From Candidatus Eiseniibacteriota bacterium (GTDB lineage: Bacteria; Eisenbacteria; RBG-16-71-46; CAIMUX01; WJJG01), in the NCBI GenBank assembly GCA_014729815.1, contig WJJG01000049.1, positions 1 to 41,313 of the forward strand: DNA of 41,313 bases. The letters run 5' to 3'. Below, piece after piece: positions 28,190 through 37,759 of the stretch; position 1 is the first letter of the stretch; each line of letters starts with the position of its first letter. Below the pieces are notes generated by a model. The model worked only from the letters and a program-made list of their open reading frames with translations, was not told the origin of the DNA and ran no database searches. The position numbers were made by a program, and so were the translations under genes.

Positions 28190-28247
28190 GCCCGCCGCTC
28201 CGGCGGGCGGCACGACTCGAACGGGCGCGTTCCGCGACGCGCCCGTT
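28190..28247 (+). terminator. Tandem hairpins downstream of tRNA-Val, likely terminator or processing region
   Basis: GCCCGCCG-CTC-CGGCGGGC (28190-28208) and AACGGGCGCG-TTCCGCGA-CGCGCCCGTT (28220-28247), followed by CTGCTTCTGC. Confidence 0.6.
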
Positions 28248-28273
28248 CTGCTTCTGCGCGGGGAGTGGGCGCG

Positions 28274-28993
28274 ATGGATGAGCAGGTCGAACTTCTGCAC
28301 CGGCTCCGGCAGCTCGACGATCGACTCGAGCGTCTGCGCTCGCGGATCGCCGCGCGCCAGGGAGACCTGCAACGGTGCCAGGCCGAGGCCGATCTGGTGG
28401 CCCAGGCGCTCGAGCGGGAGCGCGAGCGCCTCAAGGATGCCCAGTCGAAGCGCCGCGAGGCCGATATGGAGGTGCAGACGTTCCGCCAGCGCAAGGCCCA
28501 CTTCGAGACGCAGATGACGCAGGTCAAGACCAACGAGGAGTTCTTGGCGCTGCAGCGCGAGATCGCTACGATGGAGAAAAAGGCGCGCGAATGGGAGGAC
28601 GTGGTTCTCGAGGCGATGGAGGAGGAGGAGCTCAACGGACAGAGGGTGGCCCAGCTCGAGTCCGAGATCGCCGTCAAGCAGCAGACCGCGGGGCAGGAAC
28701 AGGAACGCGTGGAGGCCGAGCGGACCGCTGCCGAAGCGCAGGCTGCGGAGATCAATGCGCGGCGGAGCGAACTGGTGGGCGCGCTGCGCGGTGCGGTGCG
28801 GGCCAAATACGAGCGCCTGCGCGCGGCCAAGCCGGATGGCGTGATCGTGCCCGTGCGCGACGGGGGATGCGGGGGGTGTCACTACCGCCTGCCCCCGCAG
28901 ACGGTCAATGAGGTCCGACAGGGGCGCCGCATGATCCTCTGCGAGAGCTGCGGACGGATCCTGGTCTGGGCCGCGGAGGATGTGGGAACCTGA
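28274..28993 (+). CDS. C4-type zinc-ribbon coiled-coil protein (DUF164/CT398-like)
   Basis: Long coiled coil (VELLHRLRQLDDRLERLRSRIAARQ...MTQVKTNEEFLALQREIATMEKKAREWEDVVLEAMEEEE) and C-terminal GGCGGCHYRLPPQTVNEVRQGRRMILCESCGRIL. Confidence 0.9.
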   Translation: MDEQVELLHRLRQLDDRLERLRSRIAARQGDLQRCQAEADLVAQALERERERLKDAQSKRREADMEVQTFRQRKAHFETQMTQVKTNEEFLALQREIATMEKKAREWEDVVLEAMEEEELNGQRVAQLESEIAVKQQTAGQEQERVEAERTAAEAQAAEINARRSELVGALRGAVRAKYERLRAAKPDGVIVPVRDGGCGGCHYRLPPQTVNEVRQGRRMILCESCGRILVWAAEDVGT

Positions 28994-29005
28994 TCGATAG
29001 CAGTT

Positions 29006-29405
29006 GGATCGGAGCCGGTGAGGTGGTCGCGGGTTCGTTCCGCGAGGAACGGTTCTGAGGAAAGTCCGAGCTCCCTAGGGCAGGGTGCTGGGTAATCCCC
29101 AGTGGGAGCGATCCCCAGGAAAGTGCCACAGAAAACAGACCGCCAGGACCCGTGCGGCTGCGGCCGCCGCGGGTTCGGGTAAGGGTGAAACGGTGAGGTA
29201 AGAGCTCACCAGCGCCCGCGGTGACGCGGGCGGCTCGGCAAACCCCACTCGGAGCAAGACCGCATAGGGGAGGAGAGGTGGCCCGCCTCGCGTTCACTCC
29301 CGGGTAGGTCGCTCGAGGCGCTCGGCAGCGAGCGTCCCAGAGAAATGATCACCGCGGATCCGCCACGGATCCGAACAGAACTCGGCTTACGGCTGGCTCC
29401 GATCC
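29006..29405 (+). ncRNA. rnpB: RNase P RNA (class A)
   Basis: GAGGAAAGTCCGAGCTCC, CACAGAAAACAGACCGCC, GGTAAGGGTGAAACGGTGAGGTAAGAGCTCACCAGC, GGCAAACCCC, AGAAATGATCACCG, ACAGAACTCGGCTTAC; P1 ends GGATCGGAGCC (29006-29016) pair with GGCTCCGATCC (29395-29405). Confidence 0.95.
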
Positions 29406-29420
29406 GCACCGTTTCCGATG

Positions 29421-29441
29421 GCATCCGCCGCGGGCGGATGC
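29421..29441 (+). terminator. Perfect 9-bp hairpin just 3' of rnpB, probable terminator
   Basis: GCATCCGCC-GCG-GGCGGATGC followed by TTCCTC. Confidence 0.45.
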
Positions 29442-29472
29442 TTCCTCGGGTACTGCGGCTGGGAGGAAGCGC

Positions 29473-31971
29473 TTGGGATCCCGCAGGCGAAGCGAGCGGT
29501 CGCCGCTCGGCGTCCGCCGCGGCACGCGAGGCCGCGCACCGCTTCCGGCCTTCTCCGTGGCGTTCCTGATCGCCGGCGCCTTCGCACTCGCCCACCTGCT
29601 CACGCCCGGCACCAGCATGCTGCCGGTCGAGCGGGACAGCGCGAAGTATCACCGTTTGGGAGAGGGGGTCGAGAGACTGCTCCACGAGGAGGGTCTACTC
29701 GGCGACCTCTGGGCGCGGCGGCTCACGCCGGCCCAGCGCGATACGCTGGGCATCGATCGCTGGGAACTCCAGCACGCTCCGGCCTATCTCGTGCCGCTCG
29801 GGATCGGCTACGCACTGTTTCCCGCCAACCTGAACGCCGGGCGGCTGCTGAGCCTGCTCTGCTATGCAGCCGCGGCGGGTCTCCTGGTCCTCGTCGGAGG
29901 CACCCTGGTGGGACGGCGCTGGCGCTGGCTGCTCCTCCCACTCTACCTGGCCTATCTGCCGCTGGTCTACTACGGCGTGGGGATCGCGACCGAACCGCTT
30001 TCGATGCTCGCGCTGCTCCTGGTTGCCTGGCGGCTGATCCGTCTGCATCGACGCCCGAGCCGGGGCAACAGCCTGCTGGCGGGCCTCTCGCTCGCGCTGC
30101 TCTTCCTGGCCAAGACCACCTTCCGGCCCGTGGCGCTCCTGCTGCTGCTCGCGGCGCTGCTCTTCTGGGTCTTCCGGCGGCGCCCGGGACTGGCCTTGCG
30201 TCTCGGATCGGGCGCGATCGCCCCGATTGTCCTCTGGGGCGGGCTCCTGTTGGCGGCGGGCGCGCCGCTCAATCCCCTGGTCGAGAGCGGCGAGGCCTCG
30301 CTCTGGCTCTATCGCGGCAACTACGTGCCGGACCAGGGTTGGGAGACCGTCGGCCTGGGCGACGGTCTCGGGCCGGAGCTGACCGAGGCGGGCAAGGAGG
30401 TGGTGGCCGCCCACCCGGAGGGCCTCAGCGAGGAGGAGTACAAGCGTCTGGCCTACGCCCGAGGCTTCCGCAACACGGTGCAGCGACAGCCGGTCGATTG
30501 GCTGCTGCTGGTGTGGAAGAAGTTCGGCCTCTTCTGGACCACGCCGCCACGCAAGGAGTACCTGCGCGGTCCGCTCGGCGCCTGGCCGATTCCCTGGAAC
30601 CTGCAGCGTCTGCTCTTTCTGCTCGGCCTGGTGGGAATCGCCGTTGCTGCGCGTCGTGCGCCGCGGCTCTGGCTGGCCGCGGCGCTCATGCTGGGCGTTG
30701 CGGGCGTACACGCCGGGAGTCACCTCGTGGCGCGCTACGCCGTCCCGGTCCTGCCGCTCTGGTTCGCCTATGCGCTGCTCGGCACCAAGACAGTCTGGGT
30801 CACCGGGCGGCGGTGGTGGGCGCGTGGGGATTGGGGGCCGCGGGGTCCCTGGATCTGGGCCGCGGGAGGCGTGCTGGCCCTGCTGGTCGGCTGGCAGCTC
30901 AGAAGCCTGCCGGACTTCCTGCCGTCGGGCGGGCTTCGTTTGGCGTACGCCGCCGGGGTGCTGCTGATCGCCACCGCGCCCTTCGCGCTGCTTCCGCTGC
31001 TGCGGCTGGCGGCCTGCCGGGTGCGGGCGCGTGCGCGCCGGCGGCCGGCGCAGCTCTGGATCGGCGCGCTGCTCTTCGCCGTGGCCGCCACCGGCATGGG
31101 CCTCGGCGATCCGGACTGGGATCGCCGCTGCGTGACGCTCGATACCGCGGGCCAGTCGGTGCGCCAACGGATCCGAATCCCCTGGGAGGAGGTCGCCCAG
31201 CGCGGCGGGATCGACTCGGCCTGGGTCGAGGCCGATCTGCTGCGTGCGGTGGGCGGGCGCTTCGCACTCGACCTGCTCGTGGGCGGCGAGCGAGTGCACA
31301 GCTTCTGCGATACGCTCGGGGGACGGTACGAGGCATTCCTCTTCGATTCCCTGGTCCATTGCAGCCAGGCGCGCTACCGGCGCGTTGCCGATCTGTATGC
31401 CGAGTTCGTCCGGCGCTACGTCGATCCGCGCTACGGCGCGAAAAGCCCCGGCTACGACTATTTCCGGCGTTGGGTCAGGATGCCCGTTCCGCTCTCGCTG
31501 TTGGATGCCGAAACGGTAGAGATAGAGCTACGCCTGCGGGAGTGTAGCGGCGGCGCGTGGGTTCTCTGCTATGGGGACCGCCGTGCGGTGCGCATGCCCG
31601 AGCGCAGTTGGGTGGGGCCCGCCCAGGGAGAGAATCCGTTCGAGCACTCCAGCTATCGGGCGGAGTTCTTCGGCGCGGATCGCCAGCGCATGGATGCGCG
31701 ACTGGCGCGGCGGCAAACGCTGCGCAGCGTGGCCTCGCAGTCGTGGGTGCGGAATGGGCCGCACGCGCCCTGGTCGGCCGTGCCGGGCGAGCTGCGCATC
31801 CGCTTGCGTGCGCGCCTGCGGGGACAGATGATCGCGCGGGTTACCGAAGGACGCTCGCGGCTGGTTTGGGTTACGGAGCCCCAGGCCGGCGATCGCACGC
31901 TGGGGCCGGACGAGATCCGTCAGTTCCAATGGTGGCGGGATGACTATTTCGATGGCACCTGGATCTTCTAG
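29473..31971 (+). CDS. GT39/ArnT-like multi-pass membrane glycosyltransferase with a long C-terminal non-membrane domain
   Basis: Many hydrophobic segments (AFSVAFLIAGAFALAHLL; LLSLLCYAAAAGLLVLVGGTLVG; LALLFLAKTTFRPVALLLLLAALLFWVF), early acidic RDSAKYHRLGEG; C-terminal 300 or so residues polar. Start codon uncertain. Confidence 0.7.
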   Translation: MGSRRRSERSPLGVRRGTRGRAPLPAFSVAFLIAGAFALAHLLTPGTSMLPVERDSAKYHRLGEGVERLLHEEGLLGDLWARRLTPAQRDTLGIDRWELQHAPAYLVPLGIGYALFPANLNAGRLLSLLCYAAAAGLLVLVGGTLVGRRWRWLLLPLYLAYLPLVYYGVGIATEPLSMLALLLVAWRLIRLHRRPSRGNSLLAGLSLALLFLAKTTFRPVALLLLLAALLFWVFRRRPGLALRLGSGAIAPIVLWGGLLLAAGAPLNPLVESGEASLWLYRGNYVPDQGWETVGLGDGLGPELTEAGKEVVAAHPEGLSEEEYKRLAYARGFRNTVQRQPVDWLLLVWKKFGLFWTTPPRKEYLRGPLGAWPIPWNLQRLLFLLGLVGIAVAARRAPRLWLAAALMLGVAGVHAGSHLVARYAVPVLPLWFAYALLGTKTVWVTGRRWWARGDWGPRGPWIWAAGGVLALLVGWQLRSLPDFLPSGGLRLAYAAGVLLIATAPFALLPLLRLAACRVRARARRRPAQLWIGALLFAVAATGMGLGDPDWDRRCVTLDTAGQSVRQRIRIPWEEVAQRGGIDSAWVEADLLRAVGGRFALDLLVGGERVHSFCDTLGGRYEAFLFDSLVHCSQARYRRVADLYAEFVRRYVDPRYGAKSPGYDYFRRWVRMPVPLSLLDAETVEIELRLRECSGGAWVLCYGDRRAVRMPERSWVGPAQGENPFEHSSYRAEFFGADRQRMDARLARRQTLRSVASQSWVRNGPHAPWSAVPGELRIRLRARLRGQMIARVTEGRSRLVWVTEPQAGDRTLGPDEIRQFQWWRDDYFDGTWIF

Positions 31972-34828
31972 CGCGCGGGACGCGCTTCCGAGACGGGCGC
32001 TCCTGGGGGGGCGGGCGCTGCCGGGCGTCTCCGGGAGCGCCCGGCGGCTGCTGGCGACGCTTCTGCTCGCCTGCCTCTGGGCCCTCTCCGCCGGGGCGCA
32101 ACACATCAGCTTCGGCAAGAACAAGGTCAACTACCGCGACTTCGACTGGCAAGTGATGGCCAGCGAGCATTTCGACCTCTACTACTATCCGGAAGAGGCC
32201 GAGCTGGCTCGCATCGCGATCTCCTTCGCCGAGCAGAGCTACGACCATCTCAGCGCGCACTTCGCCCACGAGATCAGCGAATCGGTGCCGATCATCCTCT
32301 ACAGCAGTCACCACGACTTCGAGCAGACCAACATCACACCGATGCTGATTCCCGAGGGTGTCGGGGGACTGACCGAGACGGTGCGCGGACGCGTCCTGAT
32401 GCCCTTCGACGGCTCGTTCCACCAGTTCTTCGAGACGTTGCACCATGAACTGGTGCATGTCTTCCAGCGCTCGATCGGTCAGCGGGTCTTCCGAGAACGC
32501 TTCCGCCACCGCATGCCATCCCCGCCCCTCTGGTTTACCGAGGGGCTCGCCGATCACTGGTCGGGTCGCTGGGATCCCGATGGAGACATGGTGTTGCGCG
32601 ACCTGGTGCTCACCGGTCGTGTGCCGCCGATCTCGCGCTTCTGGACCTACAACGGGACCTTCGTCCTCTACAAGCTCGGGCAGTCGGTGCTCGACTTCAT
32701 CGGCGAGACCTACGGCGAAGACAAGATCGCGCTCTTCTACTTCGATGCCTGGAAGGTGCGCCGGTTCGAAGAGCTGTTTCCCCTGGTGCTGGGCGTGACG
32801 CAGCAGGAGCTCTCCGAGCGTTGGATGCACTGGGTGCGGGAACGCTACTACCCCGAGGTCGCCGACGCCGATCCCGTGCTGCTCAGTGCGCGGGTCGTCT
32901 CGCGCGGGGCGATGGTTCTGAAGCCGACGCCGGTGCCCGAGGGCGTCGCCGGCTACGAGAACCAGTACGTCTTCATCTCGCCCCGCTCGGGCTACGCCAG
33001 CATCTACGTCGCTTCGCTGGAAGAAGGCGAGCAGGACGCGCGCACGCTGGTGCGTGGTCAGCGTCAGCCCGAGTACCTCTCCTTCCACGCGTTTCGCAGT
33101 CGCATGGACATCTCTTCGCAGGGCATCCTGGCCTTCTCGTCGCATGCGGGAGCGCAGGATCTGCTGGTGGCCTACGACCTGGAAGGCGAGGAGGCGATCG
33201 TACACTGGAGCTTCGCCGATCTGGTCGGCATCAGCTCGCCGCACTGGGACGGGAGCGGAACGCGTCTGGTCTTCTCAGGCCTGCGCCGTGACGGTCGCCG
33301 CGACCTCTATCTCTACGACGCCGGGCGCGATTCGCTCCGCGCGCTGACCGCGGATCGCTTCGTCGACGAGGATCCCGCCTGGCACCCCGATGGTCGTTGG
33401 GTGGTCTTTGTCTCCGACCGTGGCGCGCACGGGCGCGCCGGCGCGCGCAATCTCTTCCTGTTGGATCTCGAGACCGGGGCCATCTCCCCGCTGACCGCCG
33501 GGCCCTGGTGGGACCTCTCACCAGCCTGGTCGCCCGACGGCCGCGCGGTGCTCTTCGTGTCGACCCGCGACGGCATGCGGGATCTCTACCTGATCGACCG
33601 CAACGGACGCGGCGCGCGTCTGACGCACGCCATCGAGGCACTGCGCGACCCCCGATGGCTGCCTTCGGGCGAGGAGATCCTCGCCTCGGTCTACCACGAA
33701 GGCCGCTTCTCGACGGTGGTCCTGGATCGGACCGCGCCGGCGCCCGCCGACTCGTTCGTGGCCGCACCTCCCGTGAAGCGCGCCGCCTGGAACTGGGAAG
33801 CCGCGGCCGAGAGCACGCGCGTGCGGCGCGAACGGTACCGTTCGGCATTCGCGCTGGACGTGGCCCAGGGGGGCGTGGCGGTCGACCCCAGCCTCGGTAC
33901 GGGCGAGGGCCTGCAGATCCTGTTGCGCGATATGATGGGCAATCGACTGATCTTCATGCAGGTCGGCAATACGACGATCTCGACGCGGGACTTCCTGGAC
34001 AACTTCTCGGCGGGCGTGACCTACATCGATCTCTCGCGGCGTCTCAATCGCGGCTTCAGTCTCTATCATCACGCCGGGAACTACTATGACGAGCTGGGCT
34101 TTCCCTTCTTCGAACGGCGCGCGGGATTCAGCGCTCTGCTCAGCTACCCGCTCTCGCGCTTCACGCGGGTGGAGAGCTCGTTCGGCGCCGCCTTCTCCGA
34201 GAAGGAGAAGCCGTCGACCGATGTCTATCGGCGCGGGCTGATCGCCACCCACTATGTCTCCTGGATTCACGACACCTCGCTCTGGCATACGACCGGCCCT
34301 CTGGATGGCGGGCGCAGCCACTTGACGCTCGGGCTGACGATGAATCTGCGCCGCCCCGGTGTCGAGAACGTCCTCTTGCTGGCCGACACGCGGCGCTACG
34401 TGCGCCTGGGGCAGCTCTCGGCCCTGGCGCTCCGCCTACAGACCCGCCTCTCAGGCGGACCCGATCCGCAGGTCTTCCTTCTGGGCGGGTCGCACAGCCT
34501 GCGCGGCTATCCGTGGCGCGATCTGCACGGAACGCGCTCGCTGCTGGCCAATACCGAGCTGCGTTTCCCTCTGCTGCGCGGCTTCGTCATCGATCCCGCG
34601 CTGGTCGGGGCGCTGGGATTCCCGGGCGTGCAAGGCGCGATCTTTCTGGATGCCGGCCAGGTCTGGTACGAGGGCTGGCCGGATGCATGGCGGGGGAGTT
34701 ACGGACTCGGTTTCCGCATGGGACTCGGCGGCATCCTGGTTCTGCGGCTCGACCTGGCGCGCCGCACCGACTTCCGCGATTGGCCGCGCAAGACGCATAC
34801 GGAGTTCTTCGTCGGATGGAACTACTAG
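31952..34828 (+). CDS. Peptidase MA-like (gluzincin) domain + TolB/WD40-like propeller + Omp85/BamA-type C-terminal barrel
   Basis: LHHELVHVFQRSIG...LWFTEGLADHWSG (HExxH...E); GTRLVFSGLRRDGRRDLYLYD, DEDPAWHPDGRWVVFVSDRG, LSPAWSPDGRAVLFVSTRDGMRDLYLID; FLLGGSHSLRGYPWRDLHGTRSLLANTELRFPLL ... TEFFVGWNY. Confidence 0.85.
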   Translation: MAPGSSSARDALPRRALLGGRALPGVSGSARRLLATLLLACLWALSAGAQHISFGKNKVNYRDFDWQVMASEHFDLYYYPEEAELARIAISFAEQSYDHLSAHFAHEISESVPIILYSSHHDFEQTNITPMLIPEGVGGLTETVRGRVLMPFDGSFHQFFETLHHELVHVFQRSIGQRVFRERFRHRMPSPPLWFTEGLADHWSGRWDPDGDMVLRDLVLTGRVPPISRFWTYNGTFVLYKLGQSVLDFIGETYGEDKIALFYFDAWKVRRFEELFPLVLGVTQQELSERWMHWVRERYYPEVADADPVLLSARVVSRGAMVLKPTPVPEGVAGYENQYVFISPRSGYASIYVASLEEGEQDARTLVRGQRQPEYLSFHAFRSRMDISSQGILAFSSHAGAQDLLVAYDLEGEEAIVHWSFADLVGISSPHWDGSGTRLVFSGLRRDGRRDLYLYDAGRDSLRALTADRFVDEDPAWHPDGRWVVFVSDRGAHGRAGARNLFLLDLETGAISPLTAGPWWDLSPAWSPDGRAVLFVSTRDGMRDLYLIDRNGRGARLTHAIEALRDPRWLPSGEEILASVYHEGRFSTVVLDRTAPAPADSFVAAPPVKRAAWNWEAAAESTRVRRERYRSAFALDVAQGGVAVDPSLGTGEGLQILLRDMMGNRLIFMQVGNTTISTRDFLDNFSAGVTYIDLSRRLNRGFSLYHHAGNYYDELGFPFFERRAGFSALLSYPLSRFTRVESSFGAAFSEKEKPSTDVYRRGLIATHYVSWIHDTSLWHTTGPLDGGRSHLTLGLTMNLRRPGVENVLLLADTRRYVRLGQLSALALRLQTRLSGGPDPQVFLLGGSHSLRGYPWRDLHGTRSLLANTELRFPLLRGFVIDPALVGALGFPGVQGAIFLDAGQVWYEGWPDAWRGSYGLGFRMGLGGILVLRLDLARRTDFRDWPRKTHTEFFVGWNY

Positions 34829-36390
34829 GCAACAGACCACGTGCGCCCGGCGCCCGGCAGGGAGGCGGCCCGCGTCCGCGAGCCGGAGGACGGCGTGCGG
34901 TGCTGCTGCTCGGTTGCCTGCTGGCGGTGCTGATGCGGGGGACGGTCGCGGCGGAAGGCGCGGAGCCGCCTCCGCGCCCGGGACAGCGCCCGCCGGGCGT
35001 GCTGATCGCGGTCTGGAAGAAGGACCTCGGCCGACACGTCGGCCGGCAGATCGACGCCGATGCGGAGCATGTGGCCGCGGCCACACTCGATCGGCGCTGC
35101 GTGCTGCTCGACGCGCGCAGCGGCCGGGAGATCTGGAGCCGGCGGCGCGACGCCGGCGTGCAGGCCGGACTCACACTGATCGAGGGAGCCGTGCTCGGCG
35201 TCACCGACTTTCCCGAGGGGCGCCTCTTCTGCCTCGCGCGGGTGAGTGGGCGCGAGCGCTGGAGCGTCCCGCTCGGTGAGGCCTGGGGCGCCCCCCTCGT
35301 GGCGGATGGACGGGTCTTCGCCGCCTCGTTGCCCGGTCGTGTGGCCTGCGTCTCTCTCGAAGATGGGCGCGAGCTCTGGCATCAGCGGACCCACCTGCGC
35401 GTGCGCGCCCCGCTGGCTCTGTGCGATTCGCTGCTGCTCGTGCCCACGCTGAACGACAGCCTCTTGGCGCTGGATGCGGCCAGTGGCGCCCGCCGCTGGA
35501 GCGTCGCGCCGGGCGGAGCGCTCTACGGTCCACCCGTGTGGACCGGAACGCAGCTCTGGACGCTGAGCTTCGAGGGCCGACTCTCGGCGCTGGATCCCGG
35601 GAAGGGTCGTATCCGGGCCTCGCGGCAGCTCGACGGTCTCTTCCGCAGCGGCCTGGCCGCGCGCGGAGACCGCCTGGCGGCGCTCGCGACGGACGGCACG
35701 CTGTGGATGCTGGACGCCGAGAATGGAGACCTGCTCTGGCGCGCGGAGCTGGGCACGGCAGCCGACCTGCCCCCCGCGCTGGATGACGAAACGGTCTGGG
35801 TGGGACTGCTCGATGGCAGCGTGCATGCGTTCCGCGCTGCCGATGGACGCCCGCTGAGCTGCCTGCGCGTGGATCCACCGGTGGCTGCCCGCATCGCGAT
35901 CGCGCCCCCCCTGCATCTGATCTCCGGTGGTCGGGGGACGCTTGCGGCCTACCAGTGGAGCGGGCGGGGCGCCCCGCGGCGCGACACCGGGCGGTCTCTT
36001 TCCGGCCACCGGACCTCGTTGCGGGCCCGCAGCGCACCGCGACGTGGATGGCCGCGCGGACTGGCCGTCTCGCTCGCGGCGCACCATCTGGGCGAGGCGC
36101 CCGAGATCTTCGCGCGCGCCGCGCGGCGGGACGAGAGCCGCGTCGGAAAGCGGCGAGGCTGGTTGCGCTGGGTGACACTGGTGGGCTGGGTGGCCGGGGC
36201 GGGAGCCGCCCTCTGGCTGCAGCACGAGGCCGATCAGGCCTACGATCAGTACCTCCATACCGGGGATCCGCGGGAGCGCGAGCGGCAGATCGATCGCGCC
36301 GAGCGCCTCGATCGCGGTGCGCTGGGGGCCTGGATCGGTTCGGAGGGGTTCTTCCTGCTAGGACTCTGGGCCTGGTTGCGGGAGTCGTGA
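34816..36390 (+). CDS. PQQ-like (PQQ_2) beta-propeller protein with signal peptide and C-terminal transmembrane segments
   Basis: LLGCLLAVLMRGTVAAEG; repeats such as LDARSGREIWSRRRD, VSLEDGRELWHQRT, LDAASGARRWSV, LDAENGDLLWRAELG; C-terminal WVTLVGWVAGAGAALWLQ and GFFLLGLWAWLRES. Confidence 0.8.
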   Translation: MELLGNRPRAPGARQGGGPRPRAGGRRAVLLLGCLLAVLMRGTVAAEGAEPPPRPGQRPPGVLIAVWKKDLGRHVGRQIDADAEHVAAATLDRRCVLLDARSGREIWSRRRDAGVQAGLTLIEGAVLGVTDFPEGRLFCLARVSGRERWSVPLGEAWGAPLVADGRVFAASLPGRVACVSLEDGRELWHQRTHLRVRAPLALCDSLLLVPTLNDSLLALDAASGARRWSVAPGGALYGPPVWTGTQLWTLSFEGRLSALDPGKGRIRASRQLDGLFRSGLAARGDRLAALATDGTLWMLDAENGDLLWRAELGTAADLPPALDDETVWVGLLDGSVHAFRAADGRPLSCLRVDPPVAARIAIAPPLHLISGGRGTLAAYQWSGRGAPRRDTGRSLSGHRTSLRARSAPRRGWPRGLAVSLAAHHLGEAPEIFARAARRDESRVGKRRGWLRWVTLVGWVAGAGAALWLQHEADQAYDQYLHTGDPRERERQIDRAERLDRGALGAWIGSEGFFLLGLWAWLRES

Positions 36391-36392
36391 GG

Positions 36393-37709
36393 ATGCGTGT
36401 CCGGACGTCGAGACGGCACCCGTACGGGCGCGGCGCATGGCTGCTCGCACTCGCACTGCTCTTCTCTTGCGGCTGCAGCGGACGCGATCGCGAGAATCCG
36501 TTCGATCCGCTCAATCCGGAGACCGGCGGTGCGCCCGCCGCGGCCCGGACGCGCGCCGATTGCGGGCGCGTGACCCTCTCCTGGGACGATCTCGGGATGC
36601 GTGACCTCGCTGGACACCGCATCTGGCGGGCGGAATGGCACGCCGACGAGACCGCGGCGCTCGGTACGCTGCTCACGCCCGAGACATTGCCGGCGGAGCG
36701 CGCGACCTACGTCGATTCCACGGTGCAGAACGACCAGAGTTACGTCTACCGCGTCGAGTACCAGTTCGGCGCCGATTCGGCGGCGGCCTATGCGGCGCCC
36801 ATCGAGGCCCGCCCCGGGGGCGCCTTGGCCTGGTCGGCCGATCCCTGCGGCTGGGGCCTGGCGCTGCTCACGCCCGATGCGGGCGCCGTGGAGCGACTCG
36901 AATCGTACGGCACCGCGGTGCTCGATCTGGACGTCGACCCCCTGGCGCACCGCCTCTTCGCCGCACAGATCGATTCGGGACAGGTGCTGATCTACCGCAG
37001 CGACGGGCCGCGGATCGCCGCGGTGCCGGTGGCGGGGGCGAGCTGCGTGAGCTGGTCGGCGGGCATCGGCGCCCTGGCGGTGGGGGCCTTCTACGAGCAG
37101 CGGGTCGTCTGGATCACACCGCAAGGCGAAACCCTCTGGAGCCTGGAACTGGGTGCGGAGCAGCATCCGGAGGATCTGGCCTTCCGTGATTCGAGCACGA
37201 CCTGGATCGCCGTGCGGGAGGGCGTGCTGCTGCGGGCGGGACTGGGGACTTCGCGCGCGGAGACGCTCGACGTGGCGCTCGAGCGCCCGGTGGCGATCGC
37301 CGAAGATCCGGGCCGCGGCTGTTGGGTGGCCGATCGGGGCGGGGATCTGGTCTACGTCAGCGATCAAGGCGACTCCTGGCGGGCGGCGCCGGGGCAGTTC
37401 GACGAACCGCTCGATGTCGATGCGGTCGGCGACGGCTCCTGCTGGGTGGCTGACCTCGGCAGGGGGGCGGTGGTGCGGGTCGATCGCGAGGCGCAGGTGC
37501 TCGAGGAGATCGGGGGCCTCTCGGGGGCGGCCGGCGTGACCTACGACCCGCTGGCGGCGGCGCTCTGGGTGGCCCTGCCGGAACGCGGGGAGGTTCTCCT
37601 GCGCAGCCTCTCGGATGGCTGGACCCGTCGCATTCTGATCGGCGGCTGTCCGCGCAAGGTGGCCGGCGACTGGGATGGGCGCTGTCGCGCTACGCTGCAC
37701 GGGCGCTGA
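36393..37709 (+). CDS. Lipoprotein with FN3-like and beta-propeller (NHL/WD-like) repeats
   Basis: LLALALLFSCGCSGRDRENPFDPLNPETGG; VTLSWDDLGMRDLAGHRIWRAEW...YVYRVEY; blades ending CWVADRGGDLVYVSD, CWVADLGRGAVVRVDRE, LWVALPERGEVLL. Confidence 0.8.
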   Translation: MRVRTSRRHPYGRGAWLLALALLFSCGCSGRDRENPFDPLNPETGGAPAAARTRADCGRVTLSWDDLGMRDLAGHRIWRAEWHADETAALGTLLTPETLPAERATYVDSTVQNDQSYVYRVEYQFGADSAAAYAAPIEARPGGALAWSADPCGWGLALLTPDAGAVERLESYGTAVLDLDVDPLAHRLFAAQIDSGQVLIYRSDGPRIAAVPVAGASCVSWSAGIGALAVGAFYEQRVVWITPQGETLWSLELGAEQHPEDLAFRDSSTTWIAVREGVLLRAGLGTSRAETLDVALERPVAIAEDPGRGCWVADRGGDLVYVSDQGDSWRAAPGQFDEPLDVDAVGDGSCWVADLGRGAVVRVDREAQVLEEIGGLSGAAGVTYDPLAAALWVALPERGEVLLRSLSDGWTRRILIGGCPRKVAGDWDGRCRATLHGR

Positions 37710-37712
37710 GGA

Positions 37713-37757
37713 GGACGCCGCGCCGGCCGCGGGTCTGTCCGGCGCGCCGGAGCGTCC
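37713..37757. terminator. Long GC-rich stem between convergent genes (bidirectional terminator candidate)
   Basis: GGACGC-CGCGCCGG ... CCGGCGCG-ccgga-GCGTCC. Confidence 0.45.
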
Positions 37758-37759
37758 CC

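Noticed and set aside
28905-29297. ORFs over rnpB on the minus strand
   Set aside because: Region is RNase P RNA with conserved core motifs
29418-31547. 709-aa plus-strand ORF in a second frame over the GT39 gene
   Set aside because: Ala/Gly/Arg-rich alternative frame; the GT39 frame has clear hydrophobic periodicity
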